DNA of 64,000 nucleotides, taken from assembly GCA_947184155.2 (NCBI GenBank), contig CAMXCT020002013.1, positions 200,001 to 264,000 on the forward strand, in the 5' to 3' direction. The stretch is from Cladocopium goreaui (lineage: Eukaryota > Sar > Dinophyceae > Suessiales > Symbiodiniaceae). Shown piece by piece: positions 1 through 10,052 of the stretch. A program made the position numbers and the translations under genes. Every line of letters begins with the position of its first letter. The first letter of the stretch is position 1. The notes beneath the pieces are model-generated. The model worked only from the letters and a program-made list of their open reading frames with translations, was not told the origin of the DNA and ran no database searches.

Positions 1-2270
1 TATGTACTAGTAGTACAATAGTTGGATTAAGATCTCACTCACTTGATACTATTAGTACGAAGATATTTTATATGACTAGTACTAATCTCAAATCGAATCT
101 GTGAAACTAGTGGCAATTGCTACAAAGTTGAAATCCTGGAAAGATGCTCCAAACGCTTGCGCGATTCTCAATCATGCCCATCGACAAATCAATCCATTTA
201 CACCACCATCGTAACTCGTCCACGTTGATCTGCCATGCCGGGGACAAGGCTGAGAAGGCGGATGAAAAAACACGGCAAGTATCCCACCAGGTGGACGCGG
301 AAATGGTCATTTCATGGGGAACATCAGCTGATGAAGCTGGTGGCTGCTAAGAGCTTCGAGTCCGAACGAACAAAGGCAACCCGAAGCAGTTCATGGCCGC
401 AACATTTCAAGCAACAGAACAAGAAACGCTGTGCCTCCACCCACCAGACACGGGAAGAAGTCATCTTCTCTTTCATGATTGGTGAAGAAGTAGTACAAGT
501 CTTCCTGACCGATGACTTCGGCTGAAAAGCTGTCCCGGAATCTGCAGCCCAACAAGAAACATTGGAAGAGCTTGTCAACTTTTTCAAAAATCGACACAAA
601 GAGGAATCTCACCCTTTTTTTTGGTGGTTAAGAGTTCCAGAGTTCCATTTTCTCTGCGGACCAGTTCAAAATTGCTGGATGTTTCAGGTAAAGCTTTGAC
701 TCTGAAGGCTTCACCGTCCCAGTTTCCGCCGAGGCACGTATTTCTCAGGTCCTAGCATCAGGGCACTACGTGCCGCCTGGTTACTGCCATGCTGCGCCAA
801 CACTAAGAGATCCATCGTGGCCTGACGTCGGTAAACCCATCAATCCCATGATATTTTATATGGTCTGTTACAATAATCATAAGTTACCCAAATCTTGATT
901 GTAGAGTAATCCCATCCTCTATATATATATATGTATATATATATATATAATCATATAATTATTATAGTTATATATAATCATATAATTATATAATTATATA
1001 ATTATATATAATATTGACAAAAAAGGGCCCCTCAAAATGATGGCCGGGCCAGTGCCAAACCACGCAGATTTCCTTTTGATCTTGCTGCGGAATGAGATCT
1101 CTTGGCCCATCACTGGTTGAACGAACCGTTCAACCGTTCAACCGTTCAACCCATCCCTGGTTGATGTTCTGGTTTGAACATTCCATCTCTGGCCAAACGG
1201 AACAGTCATCTTGGGCCTGCCAAACGGTCATGAAGAAGAAGATCTTCATGCAACAGTCCAAGCACAGCGCTTTGGGCCCCAAGTATCGCCCATTATCGCT
1301 GTCTTGGCCCAGCTGCTGGTAAATCTGCTGGATGATGAAGATGTAGAGCCTGGGAGTGGCCATCTGAACCTGGGGTTGTTTGAGACCTGGTAACCTGTTG
1401 AGCTGTCACTGTTGGGCTGTTGGGCTACCTATACCCACACAAGCCATCAATAATCCGTCAAAAATTTACGTCTCCCCATAAGGCCATAGTGCCCTGCTAG
1501 ATCTGCTAGATCCTATTAGTCATTAGCCCTCATTCCAGTGACATAGCAGTGAGGTCGCTATCATTGATGATAATATTTAATACTGGTCATTTGTTATGTA
1601 ACTAGGTTGCATGATCACTAGCGATAAATGTAGATCCCATCATAATGATAGATTACTAGCCATAAATTACGATCTAATAGGTACTCCCAGTGATCTAGAT
1701 TTAATTCCCATCATAAGTTCGTAATTTATTCGGGTTGGATTGACAGTTCGTTAAATCTAATAATCAACACATATATATATATATTATCATATATTATCAA
1801 CCATCAACACTTTTTATCAACGAACACTAGTGGATTCCACAAATGGATTAGTACTTCCCTCTAGTATTCCAAGGTAATTACCAGTGATCTAAAATTAATT
1901 ACCAGCCAATCTTAGATACCCTGCAAAAAATAACAACTTCTTAGCTGGTGAACGTATGGATGAGTTTCTATCCATCCAGTTGGTCAACCTAGAATACAAA
2001 TGAATACAGGACATCATGAGGTTAGAACCAGCCTTCTGATCATGAGCTTAGTACCCATCCAGTTGGTTCACCTAGTAATCACCAGACATTCCCATCACAG
2101 GACTTCGCAGGTCGTGTTAATTGAGTACAGACAAACTCTCTAATATTGGATTGTTTGGTGTGATACTGTTTAGTAGCTCAAGAGTGATGTAACTAGCTTG
2201 ATAAATCTAGAATAATCAAATCTATCAAGTTACTTACAACGAAAAACATCAGTTGTTGATAAATCTAGAA
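1..2270. other. AT-rich non-coding stretch
   Basis: Mostly AT-rich sequence with TA microsatellites (about 917-1015 and 1770-1790) and no convincing long reading frame. Short open frames at 235-525 and 1092-1393 lack splice signals or recognisable domains. A single GC-richer island near 718-821 is listed separately as a possible exon. The stretch is best read as intron or intergenic DNA. Confidence 0.5.
718..821 (-). CDS. possible short host exon
   Basis: A GC-richer island in AT-rich surroundings. On the minus strand it follows an AG acceptor (822-823) and stays open with a protein-like reading (MDLLVLAQHGSNQAARSALM). The plus strand is open too, so strand is uncertain. It agrees in direction with the other host exons in the first 15 kb. 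No domain recognised. Confidence 0.25.
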
Positions 2271-2379
2271 TACCCTCCGGTAAACTAACATAACTATGGA
2301 AAGATCCACCATTTTTAATGGGAAAACTCACTATAAATGGGCCATTTTCCATGGCTATGTTAGTCATTACCAGAGGGTA
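2271..2379. repeat. MITE family A copy
   Basis: About 105 bp bounded by TACCCTCCGGTAA and its near reverse complement TTACCAGAGGGTA, with a TA at each end. The interior shares AACATAACTATGGAAA and CACTATAAATGG with copies at 2902, 4004, 40695 and 45107. No coding capacity. A short non-autonomous inverted-repeat element is the simplest reading. Confidence 0.8.
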
Positions 2380-2399
2380 ATCCCATCATAATTTCCCAA

Positions 2400-2528
2400 C
2401 AATTCCAGGACTTCGCCCAGCAGCGGTGCAGCAGCCAGAAGCCACCCTGCCGCGCCCAAGATCTTCACCCAGCGCCAGGTGCTGTCGCTGCACCGCATGC
2501 GGAAGCGGCAAACCGCGTACGTTGATGG
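2400..2528 (-). CDS. possible host exon, hydrophobic segment
   Basis: A GC-rich island between AT-rich introns. The minus strand is open with the reading VKILGAAGWLLAAAPLLGEV, which could be a membrane helix. A second minus frame starting after GCGGTGCAG is also open, so frame and start are uncertain. Direction fits the CCCH-finger gene whose exons lie at 3,409, 4,495 and 15,055. Confidence 0.35.
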
Positions 2529-2901
2529 GGGTTGGATGGGTTGTTTTCCATGAAAACATGGGAAATGCATGGGAAAAACATGGGAAAATCATGGATTCAT
2601 AGCTGGTTCCTGAGCAAACCTGGAAGAAGATTGTTGGATCGGAGGTCGCTTCACAGTCCGTCAACATGCGTCCATCGAATCTGGATTTAAGACCATGTAT
2701 CATGGTTTTCTTAGTATCAAGATTATCAAGTAAGCCATTGTTTATGGGTTTGAGGAGCTCTTTAGACGGGTCGAGCCGTTGAAAAAAGCCGTGCCATTGC
2801 TGAAAAGATCGGCTGCGGGATGCACCGTCGCCATGGAATCATGGGGAGACGGCAAGGTTATGCGAAACCCAAAGGCGATGGGAATGCCAAATTAATATAT
2901 G

Positions 2902-3005
2902 TACCCTCTGGTAAACTAACATAACTATGGAAAATCACTATTTTCAATTGGAAAATCCACTATAAATGGTCATGTTCAATAGCTATGTTAGTTTACCAGA
3001 GGGTA
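2902..3005. repeat. MITE family A copy
   Basis: A near-complete family A element: TACCCTCTGGTAAACTAAC at one end and GTTAGTTTACCAGAGGGTA at the other, almost perfect inverted repeats. It is one of the cleanest copies in the window. Confidence 0.85.
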
Positions 3006-3408
3006 TATCCCATTATTTAGCTTATTCAATTGCCAAATTGTTGTCGAATCCGAAAAGCACTCCAAGCACTCAATTCAAAGACTTGCTGAGTGCTAACCAT
3101 GTTTTTTAAAGGAACAAAAAGCATCCTCATGCTGTGAAGGTGACCGTTGCTAAGTCATGACAATCACCCAAGGATCCATCCGAAAAGCAAGGGAATGACC
3201 ATCCACTTTGGTTGGATTTTGTGACCCACGGTTTGACCATAGCACAGTTTTCATGCTAGTTATAGAGAAATATATAACATATCTTATATACATATAAACC
3301 GAGATACAAGGTACATATTATATAACACATCCAAGGTACATTCCATTTTGGGTTGAACCCCCATTAAAAAACCGAGATGTTCGTCAATTTCCCGCAGCAA
3401 AGCCGCAC

Positions 3409-3452
3409 CTTCAAAGCTTTGATCTTCTTCCTCTTGCGACGTTTGATCTCTC
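3409..3452 (-). CDS. basic exon of CCCH-finger host gene
   Basis: A 44-nt exon with an acceptor ATGCAG|GA and a donor AAG|GTGCGG. It reads EIKRRKRKKIKALK, a run of basic residues. In dinoflagellate CCCH-finger proteins the finger is typically followed by such a GE(I/L)KRRK tract; that comparison is from memory of the family. It lies about 1 kb downstream, on the same strand, of the finger exon at 4,495-4,546. The exon that should carry the last Cys and His of the finger was not found between them. Confidence 0.5.
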
Positions 3453-4003
3453 CTGCATGGAATGATACGAAAGCGGCCGGCTGTCGACCCATCATGCCGC
3501 CATGTAGGATGCCAGGAACCTTAGCAAATTCCTAGAAAGGTTTATGGTTTCGTACTTTCCTGAACCAGAATCAGCATCGGTTTTTAAAAAATAGTAATAC
3601 AAGTAATAACATGAAATTATGTGTGTATATATATATATATACGTATATATGAATATAAACAGTAATATCCCAGATCCCAAAAAAAATTGACCTTCAAAGA
3701 TTTTCAGAGCACGCCTTTTCGACAGAGATGGCAGTAGGGGCAATTGTCGCCTCAGCTTTTCGACGTCTACGGATCCATCCCGGCTGTGGCTTTGAGCAGT
3801 TTAAAGCTGCAAAATCCGGTCCCTCTGGCGATCTTGAGCGAAATCCCAAATGTGTCATCTGAGTGATGTAGGTCCACCTCTGACCTCACAAGGAAATGGA
3901 AATTCTATGAAAATCTTGTCCTGTTCCAATTGGCTTGGTCCAATGGGGGGATACCTATCAGATATCTCAAACAGGTGATGATCAACTATGGGATGGAATG
4001 GCT

Positions 4004-4112
4004 TACCCTCTGGTAAACTAACATAACTATGGAAAATCACCATTTTTAAAGGGAAAACTCACTATAAATGGCCATGTTCAATAGCTTTTTGTATGTTTAC
4101 CAGGCCGGGTAC
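4004..4112. repeat. MITE family A copy, one end decayed
   Basis: Left end TACCCTCTGGTAAACTAAC is intact. The right end has drifted (TTTACCAGGCCGGGTA). The interior matches the other family A copies. Confidence 0.75.
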
Positions 4113-4272
4113 CCTGTGTTATCCTATCAGACAAGCCGTTGAAACGTTGTTCCCATGGATTCAGTCATCGTTTCATCGCCATTTTCCATGGCAAAGCCAA
4201 AGAAATGATCAGGGGATGAAACGGAATCACAAAAACGAATGATATGATATAATTCGATCATATGGCAGTGTG

Positions 4273-4378
4273 TCAAAACCTTGTACCCCTGGTGAACATC
4301 AAAATAGCTGGGTTAAATGGATGTGAATAACCCACTAAAAATGATATTTTCATAGGTATTGATCCATACCCATATATC
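4273..4378. repeat. MITE family C copy
   Basis: Contains GTCAAAACCTTGTACCCCTGG, a central TAAATGGATGTGAATAACCC and GGTATTGATCCATACCC. Related copies in opposite orientation lie at about 45,246-45,336 and 63,757-63,862. A short non-coding dispersed element. Confidence 0.6.
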
Positions 4379-4459
4379 GTTGACATATTCATATGCTAAT
4401 GGTACAACATGGTACAACAACCATATGGATACGCTTGTCATCCCCATGTGAAACGGGAC

Positions 4460-4483
4460 GGCGCCCTTTTTTAAAAGGGCGCC
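4460..4483. repeat. perfect 24-bp palindrome beside finger exon
   Basis: GGCGCCCTTTT-TT-AAAAGGGCGCC is an almost uninterrupted inverted repeat 12 nt downstream of the CCCH exon on the minus strand. It could form a hairpin at the start of the intron. Confidence 0.6.
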
Positions 4484-4494
4484 CGGGCTATTGC

Positions 4495-4546
4495 GACAGC
4501 CGTCGGCCTTGTACAGAAAATATGCACAGGGCCTCGGCTGCCGGCG
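4495..4546 (-). CDS. CCCH zinc-finger exon of host gene
   Basis: The exon starts after CCCGGCAG (AG at 4547-4548) and reads QPRPCAYFLYKADGCRN before a possible GC donor (GCAATA). Cys-Ala-Tyr-Phe followed by Lys-Ala-Asp-Gly-Cys-Arg is the first half of the CCCH finger of a large dinoflagellate RNA/DNA-binding family (family recognition from memory). The upstream exon at 15,055-15,175 ends in phase 0 and this exon begins in phase 0, so the two join in frame once the 9.8-kb transposon and the rest of the intron are removed. The second half of the finger was not located. Confidence 0.6.
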
Positions 4547-4579
4547 CTGCCGGGATTTCATGGGATGGGAAATATAATT

Positions 4580-4695
4580 CTGGTTGGTGGTTGAGCCCTA
4601 CCCCTCTGAAAAATGATGGAGTGAAAGTCAGTTTGGGATGATGACATTCCCAATATGATGGGAAAATTAAGATGCATGTTCCAAACCACCAACCA
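4580..4695. repeat. MITE family B copy
   Basis: Ends CTGGTTGGTGGTT and AAACCACCAACCAG are inverted repeats. The interior has CTACCCCTCTGAAAAATGA and CATTCCCAATATGATGG. It lies 34 nt upstream of the CCCH exon, so it forms the 3' part of that intron. Other copies: 15,230, 49,289, 53,396, 56,594. Confidence 0.85.
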
Positions 4696-4974
4696 GAATT
4701 GGTATATGTGGCTAGTTCACGGAAAATGGATGAACTTGGCCGATTTATAGATTATAATTACATGACCCTAAGGTAATTCTCCAGTTCGCGGCATTACCCA
4801 GTTGGGTAATCCCCAAAAAACAGAAAGATGCCGAAAAAGTGTTTCCAGGATGGTGTTTAGATGATGTTTTCCACATGTGTTCCATAAGTTTCCAACTTTT
4901 CACCGCAGCAAATATGTTGGTTTCCAACTAACCAAAATCCATATGGATCAAATGGTGAGCCCAGTAGTTGGCTA

Positions 4975-4978
4975 TTTA
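4975..4978. repeat. TTTA target-site duplication, left
   Basis: TTTA immediately before the left inverted repeat. The same four bases follow the right inverted repeat at 14,765-14,768. A 2-bp TT duplication with a one-base longer repeat is the only close alternative. Confidence 0.75.
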
Positions 4979-5654
4979 CTGGATTGTGGAGAGAGGCTGT
5001 TTTTAAAGTTTTTTGTGCGATTTGCTTCTTTGCTGCTTCGAAAATTACCTACAAGCCATTCCTTACACAGAAAAAACAGGTTTCTTATCCAAAGTGTATC
5101 TAATAAATAGGGGTTTGTCTTGAAAAAATGCAGATCATTCTTCCATGTTTGTAGTACCTCAGAAACTGCATCTTAAATATAAATATATATATATACTGGA
5201 AAGATGTGTGCATATTACAGATTAAATTAATCAAATTGTAATATTTCATACTTGATAATTCAAAATGCAAAAAATGGTGCGATTCAAAGTGGAAGCAGTT
5301 CAACTTCATTGAGTGGCAGCTGACAATCATGTGATTCAAAGCCGACAAAGCAGTTTAACTTCGCTTACTGGCAGCTGGCCAGCCCCCATCTGATCATTGA
5401 GCCCTTTGCGACTCTGCAGTCTGCAGTCTCAAGTTTGTTGGTGGCTTGCCCCCTGCTTTTGGAAATCCCCCGGCAGCTGAACCATGGGTTCTTGCATGTC
5501 TTGCTGGTCCTGGTGTGCAAAGGAGCAGCCGCTTCCTGACAGGTTGTGGGTTGCCCGCGACGGCGTTTCTTATCATATCAGCAATGACTGCCAACACATT
5601 GTGAGAAACCCGGCTGATGAAATTTGGACCAGGACCAGGCAAGGAAGTGACAAC
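4979..5654 (+). repeat. left terminal inverted repeat (676 bp)
   Basis: Reverse complement of 14,081-14,764, matching from CTGGATTGTGG to GGAAGTGACAAC. I saw only a few substitutions (near 5,083, 5,365 and 5,592) plus a length change in an internal TA run near 5,180-5,200. After 5,654 the two sides diverge abruptly. It contains one copy of the private 13-mer (5,440-5,452). Open frames inside it appear on both sides simply because the repeat is duplicated. Confidence 0.95.
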
Positions 5655-5963
5655 ATGCGCTACTGTTGCGTGTCGGTGCAATTTTCATTGTTTTTGGTTG
5701 AAAGCTGGCATGTCAAAGGTGCCCACTTTGCTTTCCTGCGCAAGACCAGCGATGATGCAGTGCTGACGAAAAATAGCACCTGACGGTTGTCCCTGGACTT
5801 TGAAAGGGTTGCTTGCAATCATCATTTCGCACAAGCGCGCTCACGGGTACACAGACACATGCATAGGAGAACCAAAGATATGTGATGGCGGCGGAACGTA
5901 GCAGCATCATCAAAAAGTGTGGCATTTACCTGCGAATCTTTGTCAGAGTGTCAGTTGTCGGTA

Positions 5964-5972
<9 letters not shown>

Positions 5973-5997
<25 letters not shown>

Positions 5998-6566
5998 TGT
6001 TTGTCTGCGTCTTCAGTCAAGTGTTTGTTTGCGTCTGCCAGCTTGCCTGTGTTTGCCAGGCCTGTGTCGGCCAGTGTTTTGTATGTATGTTTCTGTCTGT
6101 TTCTGTCTGTTTCTGTCTGTTTCTGTCTCTTACTGTCTGTTACTGTCTGTTACTGTCTGTTACTGTCTGTTGCTGTCTGTTACTGTCGCTTACTGTCGCT
6201 TACTGTCTGCTACTGTCTGTCTGTTACTGTCTGTTACTGTCTGTCACTGTCTGTCACTGTCTGTCACTGTCTGTCACTGTCTGTCACTGTCTGTCACTCT
6301 CTGTCACTGTCTGTCACTGTCTGTCACTGTCTGTCACTGTCTGTCACTGTCTGTCACTGTCTGTCACTGTCTGTCACTGTCTGTCACTGTCTGTCACTGT
6401 CTGTCACTGTCTGTCACTGTCTGTCACTGTCTGCCTCTCTGTCTCTCTGTCTCTCTGTCACTGTCTGTCTGCCTGCCTGTCTGTCTGTCTGTCTGTCCGT
6501 CTGTCCGTCTGTCCGTCCGTCCGTCCGTCTGTCTGTCTGTCTGTCACTGTCTGTCTGTCTGTCACG

Positions 6567-6665
<99 letters not shown>

Positions 6666-6820
6666 ACTGTCTGTCTTATCACTGTCTGTCTGTCTGTCAC
6701 TGTCTGCCTTTCACTGTCTTTCTCTCACTGTCTGTCTGTCACTGTCTGTCTGTCTGTCACTCACTGTCTGTCTGTCTGCCTGCCTGCCTGCCTGTCTGTC
6801 TGTCTGCCTGTCTGTCTGTC
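5973..6820. repeat. CTGT / CTGTCACTGT satellite (0.85 kb)
   Basis: A long run built from CTGT and variants: TTACTGTCTG blocks (6,130-6,240), CTGTCACTGT blocks (6,240-6,430), CCGT variants (about 6,495-6,530) and pure CTGT (6,566-6,664). All three forward frames are open because the unit lacks stop codons, so long Cys/Leu/Ser/Val proteins predicted here are artefacts. It lies between the left inverted repeat and the methyltransferase gene. Confidence 0.95.
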
Positions 6821-7076
6821 AAGATCATCGGTCCACCGACTATCAGTGGTTGTCCATCGAATATATCAGTGGCTATCAGTGTTTGTCGGTGATGGACAGA
6901 TACAGAGACAAACCGACTGAGACAAGTTGGCTCAGCCAGACATGTGTTGTCATGGGCCCCCTTGCAGTGTTAATTGATTCTAGACTATTTGTTTAATTCG
7001 CAACTTTCCATGATAACACTGCAGGCATTTGGCTTGAAGTGAGATCTCAGGACCATTCACGTCTGGAGACCAAGCC

Positions 7077-8888
7077 ATGGACGAGCTGGAACTTGCCCAA
7101 GCTGAGGCTGAGTTTGTCCACGCTGGGCTTGCACAACACAGGGCCGACAGGAAAAGAGGTTCATCCCTCTTGGTGCCGAGACTGCAGTTCAAGCGGCGCC
7201 ACAGGGCCACACGCCTCTTGGGTTTCAAACCCAAAGCATTTCAAGCACAGGGCCCAAAAGCAAAGACTGCAAAAACCACAGCCACAAAAAAGGGTGTCAG
7301 AAGAGCAGTGGCCAAGTACAAGGCTGGCCAGAAGGCCGCCGGGCGACCCACCAGGCCAGGGAAGGGCGAGTTGAAGGCAAGGCAGTTCGATCCGAGGGGA
7401 AATGCTCCGATGATTGTCACTGGCTCAGATTGCTCAGGTCTGGACACTGCTACTGCTGCTTTGAAAATGGCAGGCCTCGAGCCCTGCACGGTGTTCTTGT
7501 CTGAGAAAGATGCCCACACCAGAAAAGTGTTGGAGAGCAATTATGCTACTGGTGGAGCTTATGCAGTCGACGGCATTGGTGGCTTGCCCCATGCTGGCAG
7601 CAAGCCTCGGATTTTCAACAACATCATGGCAAGGGATGATTCCGAGATCAGTGGGGAAATCGACCTCTACACTGCAGGCCCACCCTGGTTTGCAGAATGG
7701 CTTGCAGGATAAACGTGCTGATGTGCTGCTGCGTGTTCTGCAAACGATTAAGACCATTCAGCCCCTGACATTTGCCTTGGAGAATGTCAAACCATTAGCG
7801 CGGCACAAGAAGTTCAAGCTCCTCTTTGATTTCATTTTGGCTTTCCTACGTTCCATCGAAGATGCAAATGGCAAGAAAGTGTACCAAGTGGAATGCAAGG
7901 TTCCCGTTCATTGCAAATTATTTGGTTAATTGTTGATTTGATTTTTAAGCTTCTTGGTTGTCCTGTTGAATCATCATTTTTACGACAATGACAATGCCTT
8001 CTGATGTTCTTGACACAAGCGTTGTAGGTGGCTTGCCCCAAGCGCGGCTACGCACTTACATTGTTGGCTGGAAAATTGCAAAGGCGGACCCTTCCATGAA
8101 ATGGCAGTGGCCAGCCCGCATCCCTTGCAGGAGCGTGTCCAGTTTGCTGGACTGCACAGATGTCTCTGACTTACACCACGGCGTGGCCACGGAGAAAGGC
8201 AAAGCAAGGGTCCAGCAGCACCTGGTGTCAGTCGCCAAAATGATCCAGGATTCCATCCTGAAGTGTTCTGCCACGAAGGCCTGTGTTGGCTCAATCATTT
8301 TTCTTTCTTTGGCTACCGGAAATTGGTCAGCTTTTAGCTCGTCGTTAATAATTTGTTCTGGTTCTTTCCTTGTTAGAACATTGAAAGAATTGCGATTCTG
8401 CATTTGCAGGTACTGAGTGAGTAAAAATAGCCACAGTAACCACTTACATGTTTGGATTGAAGGCGTCACAGGATGCTGTGTGGTGCGCCGATGTGGGGTG
8501 CAGCTTGAAGCGTGGCGCGACAGCCCTGCCTGAAAAGTCACCGACGTTGACGCACAGTCGGTGCAAGTCTGGAGGTCACATGTTGCTACCCATGCAGCGG
8601 TACATGACTTTGAATGAACTTGAAGAACTTCAGGGGTTTCCAGGACGACATTTACGGATCCCTACCGGAGTCAGCAAGAAGAAGTATGCAGGCATGCTTG
8701 GCAACGCTTTCACTGTCAATGTGATCGGCAGGGTTGCGTTGAATTTGCTGAAAATGGTTGGCAAGGTGCCCCCCGAACATTTTGACCCATGGGCAATGCC
8801 GAGCATGAAGCATGACTTTGTCGACTACAGCCGCTTCAGTGGAATGAAGCGCCGCTGCGTGAGGAGAGATGGTCACACAGACTCATAG
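7077..8888 (+). pseudogene. C5-cytosine DNA methyltransferase, catalytic motif lost
   Basis: C5 methyltransferases transfer a methyl group from S-adenosylmethionine to cytosine in DNA. From ATG at 7,077 a Lys/Arg-rich N-terminus (residues 20-110) precedes motif I (TGSDCSGLDTATAALKMAGL, residues 115-134) and an SEKD acidic motif. Motif IV begins EIDLYTAGPP (to residue 203), but the Cys-Gln that must follow is absent. The reading continues only in another frame as GLQNGLQDKRADVLLRVLQ and LTFALENVKPL (motif VI, ENV). Motif VIII is GGLPQARLRTYIVGW (8,027-8,073). Motifs IX-X lie in 8,460-8,760 (SPTLTHSR, LQGFPG, GMLGNAFTVNVIG). Two introns are likely, about 7,900-7,990 and 8,270-8,465; boundaries are uncertain. 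The lesion at about 7,687 removes the nucleophile and shifts frame, so this copy is probably inactive. Confidence 0.85.
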
Positions 8889-8889
8889 A

Positions 8890-9480
8890 CAGAGAAGTTT
8901 GCAACATCTGAATTTGGTTTGGGTGGCTTGCCCCATTCCTCAAATTTGGCTTTGATTTTTGTTTTTGGTGCCTTGCCCCATACCAATTCTGAAATTAGGC
9001 TCTGCTGGCAGTTCTAGCCGCCTTTTTTGTGAGCTGTTACATTGGTGGCTTGCATCATGGAACTTGCCCTCCGTAATTCATAATTCAGTGGTGCAAACTA
9101 GTGCTACCATCATCAATTCGTGATTGCAGAGCGGTGCATTGCCACCTTGTGGAACCTTCGGAAAAGTATAGTGCCTCTGCGTCGCGAGATTTAGCTGAGC
9201 ACACGCTCAAGCAAGGTCTTAGAACTGACAGTAGGTAGTCGGAGAATTTCTCTTTGGGGGGTACTATGACAATGCATGCGTGCCCATGCCGCTGCTTGGC
9301 TGCTTCAAACAAGTAGACATCAGTTGTTTGGACTGGTGGCCGGTGGCTTGCACCGCCTGCAGGGACACAAGGCCCAACTCATGGAGGATTTACTGCCAGA
9401 GCACATGGATGTTGAACAATGCTTGCAGGACCGAGTGTTAATTGGCGAGATCGATTTTGCAGGTTATAATTGAAAAACTC
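8890..9480. other. spacer with 13-mer copies between the two transposon genes
   Basis: No convincing gene. It holds four copies or variants of GGTGGCTTGCCCC (8,922, 8,967, 9,044, 9,342). An open frame at 9,276-9,473 ends with LLPEHMDVEQCLQDRVLIGE and could be an exon, but nothing ties it to a neighbour. Confidence 0.5.
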
Positions 9481-9489
9481 AAAGTTAGA

Positions 9490-9965
9490 CAGAAATAGAT
9501 TCTCTCGACAGCCGGGCGCCCCATCGATGTACAGAGGAGGCTCAGATCAATTGTTTTTTAAACAAATATTTTGCCAATTCCAGGGACCAGCCCCTCTGGA
9601 CAGTCGGAGCGCCCCAGACTGTCCAGAGCTGGCTCTGGACAGTTGGGGGCATCCCCGACTGTCCAGAGACCCTCCCAGAAGGTCCTCAAAACACAGTTTA
9701 ACAGTAAAAAGGGTGCGAAAAAAAAAAAAAACTCCAAATAACAAATCGCAGACCTGCTGTGTCCAGAGCACTTCTGGATCCAGGAGGTCTTGTCGACAGT
9801 TGGGGGCGCCCCGGACTGTCCAGAGGAAACTTTTCACTCATTTTTCTTGACTTTTGAAAATTTCAAAAGTCAAGAAAAATGATGGAAAAGTTTCCTCTGG
9901 ACAGGCGCCCCCAACTGTTCAGAAGACTTCCCGGATCCAGAGGTGCTCTCGACAGGAACTCCGTT
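9490..9965. repeat. nested palindrome cluster
   Basis: Short palindromes of the type CTCTGGACAGT-GGGGGCGCCCC-ACTGTCCAGAG recur at about 9,596-9,630, 9,634-9,668 and 9,795-9,826. A larger hairpin has arms of roughly 100 bp (about 9,757-9,858 and 9,860-9,962). Its inner 40 bp (CAGAGGAAACTTTTC to TTGACTTTTGAAA and back) are nearly perfect. It lies directly upstream of the transposase gene. It could be a nested foldback element or a block of transposase-binding sites. Confidence 0.8.
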
Positions 9966-10052
9966 CGAGAAATGGAGTTTTTGCAAATCACGGCCTTAGC
10001 TCTGGACAGTGCCAACATGGGTCTCAAATGCTGTTTTTTCTTGAATTTGCCA

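Noticed and set aside
5484..5783. Protein-like frame starting MGSCMSCWSW, found again inverted at about 14,251
   Set aside because: Lies in the terminal inverted repeat; its duplication reflects the repeat, not conservation of a gene. The opposite strand is open as well.
5882..6996. Three long overlapping forward open frames (about 330 codons each), Cys/Leu/Ser/Val-rich
   Set aside because: They arise from the CTGT satellite, which contains no stop codon in any forward frame. No domain, and composition is entirely that of the repeat.
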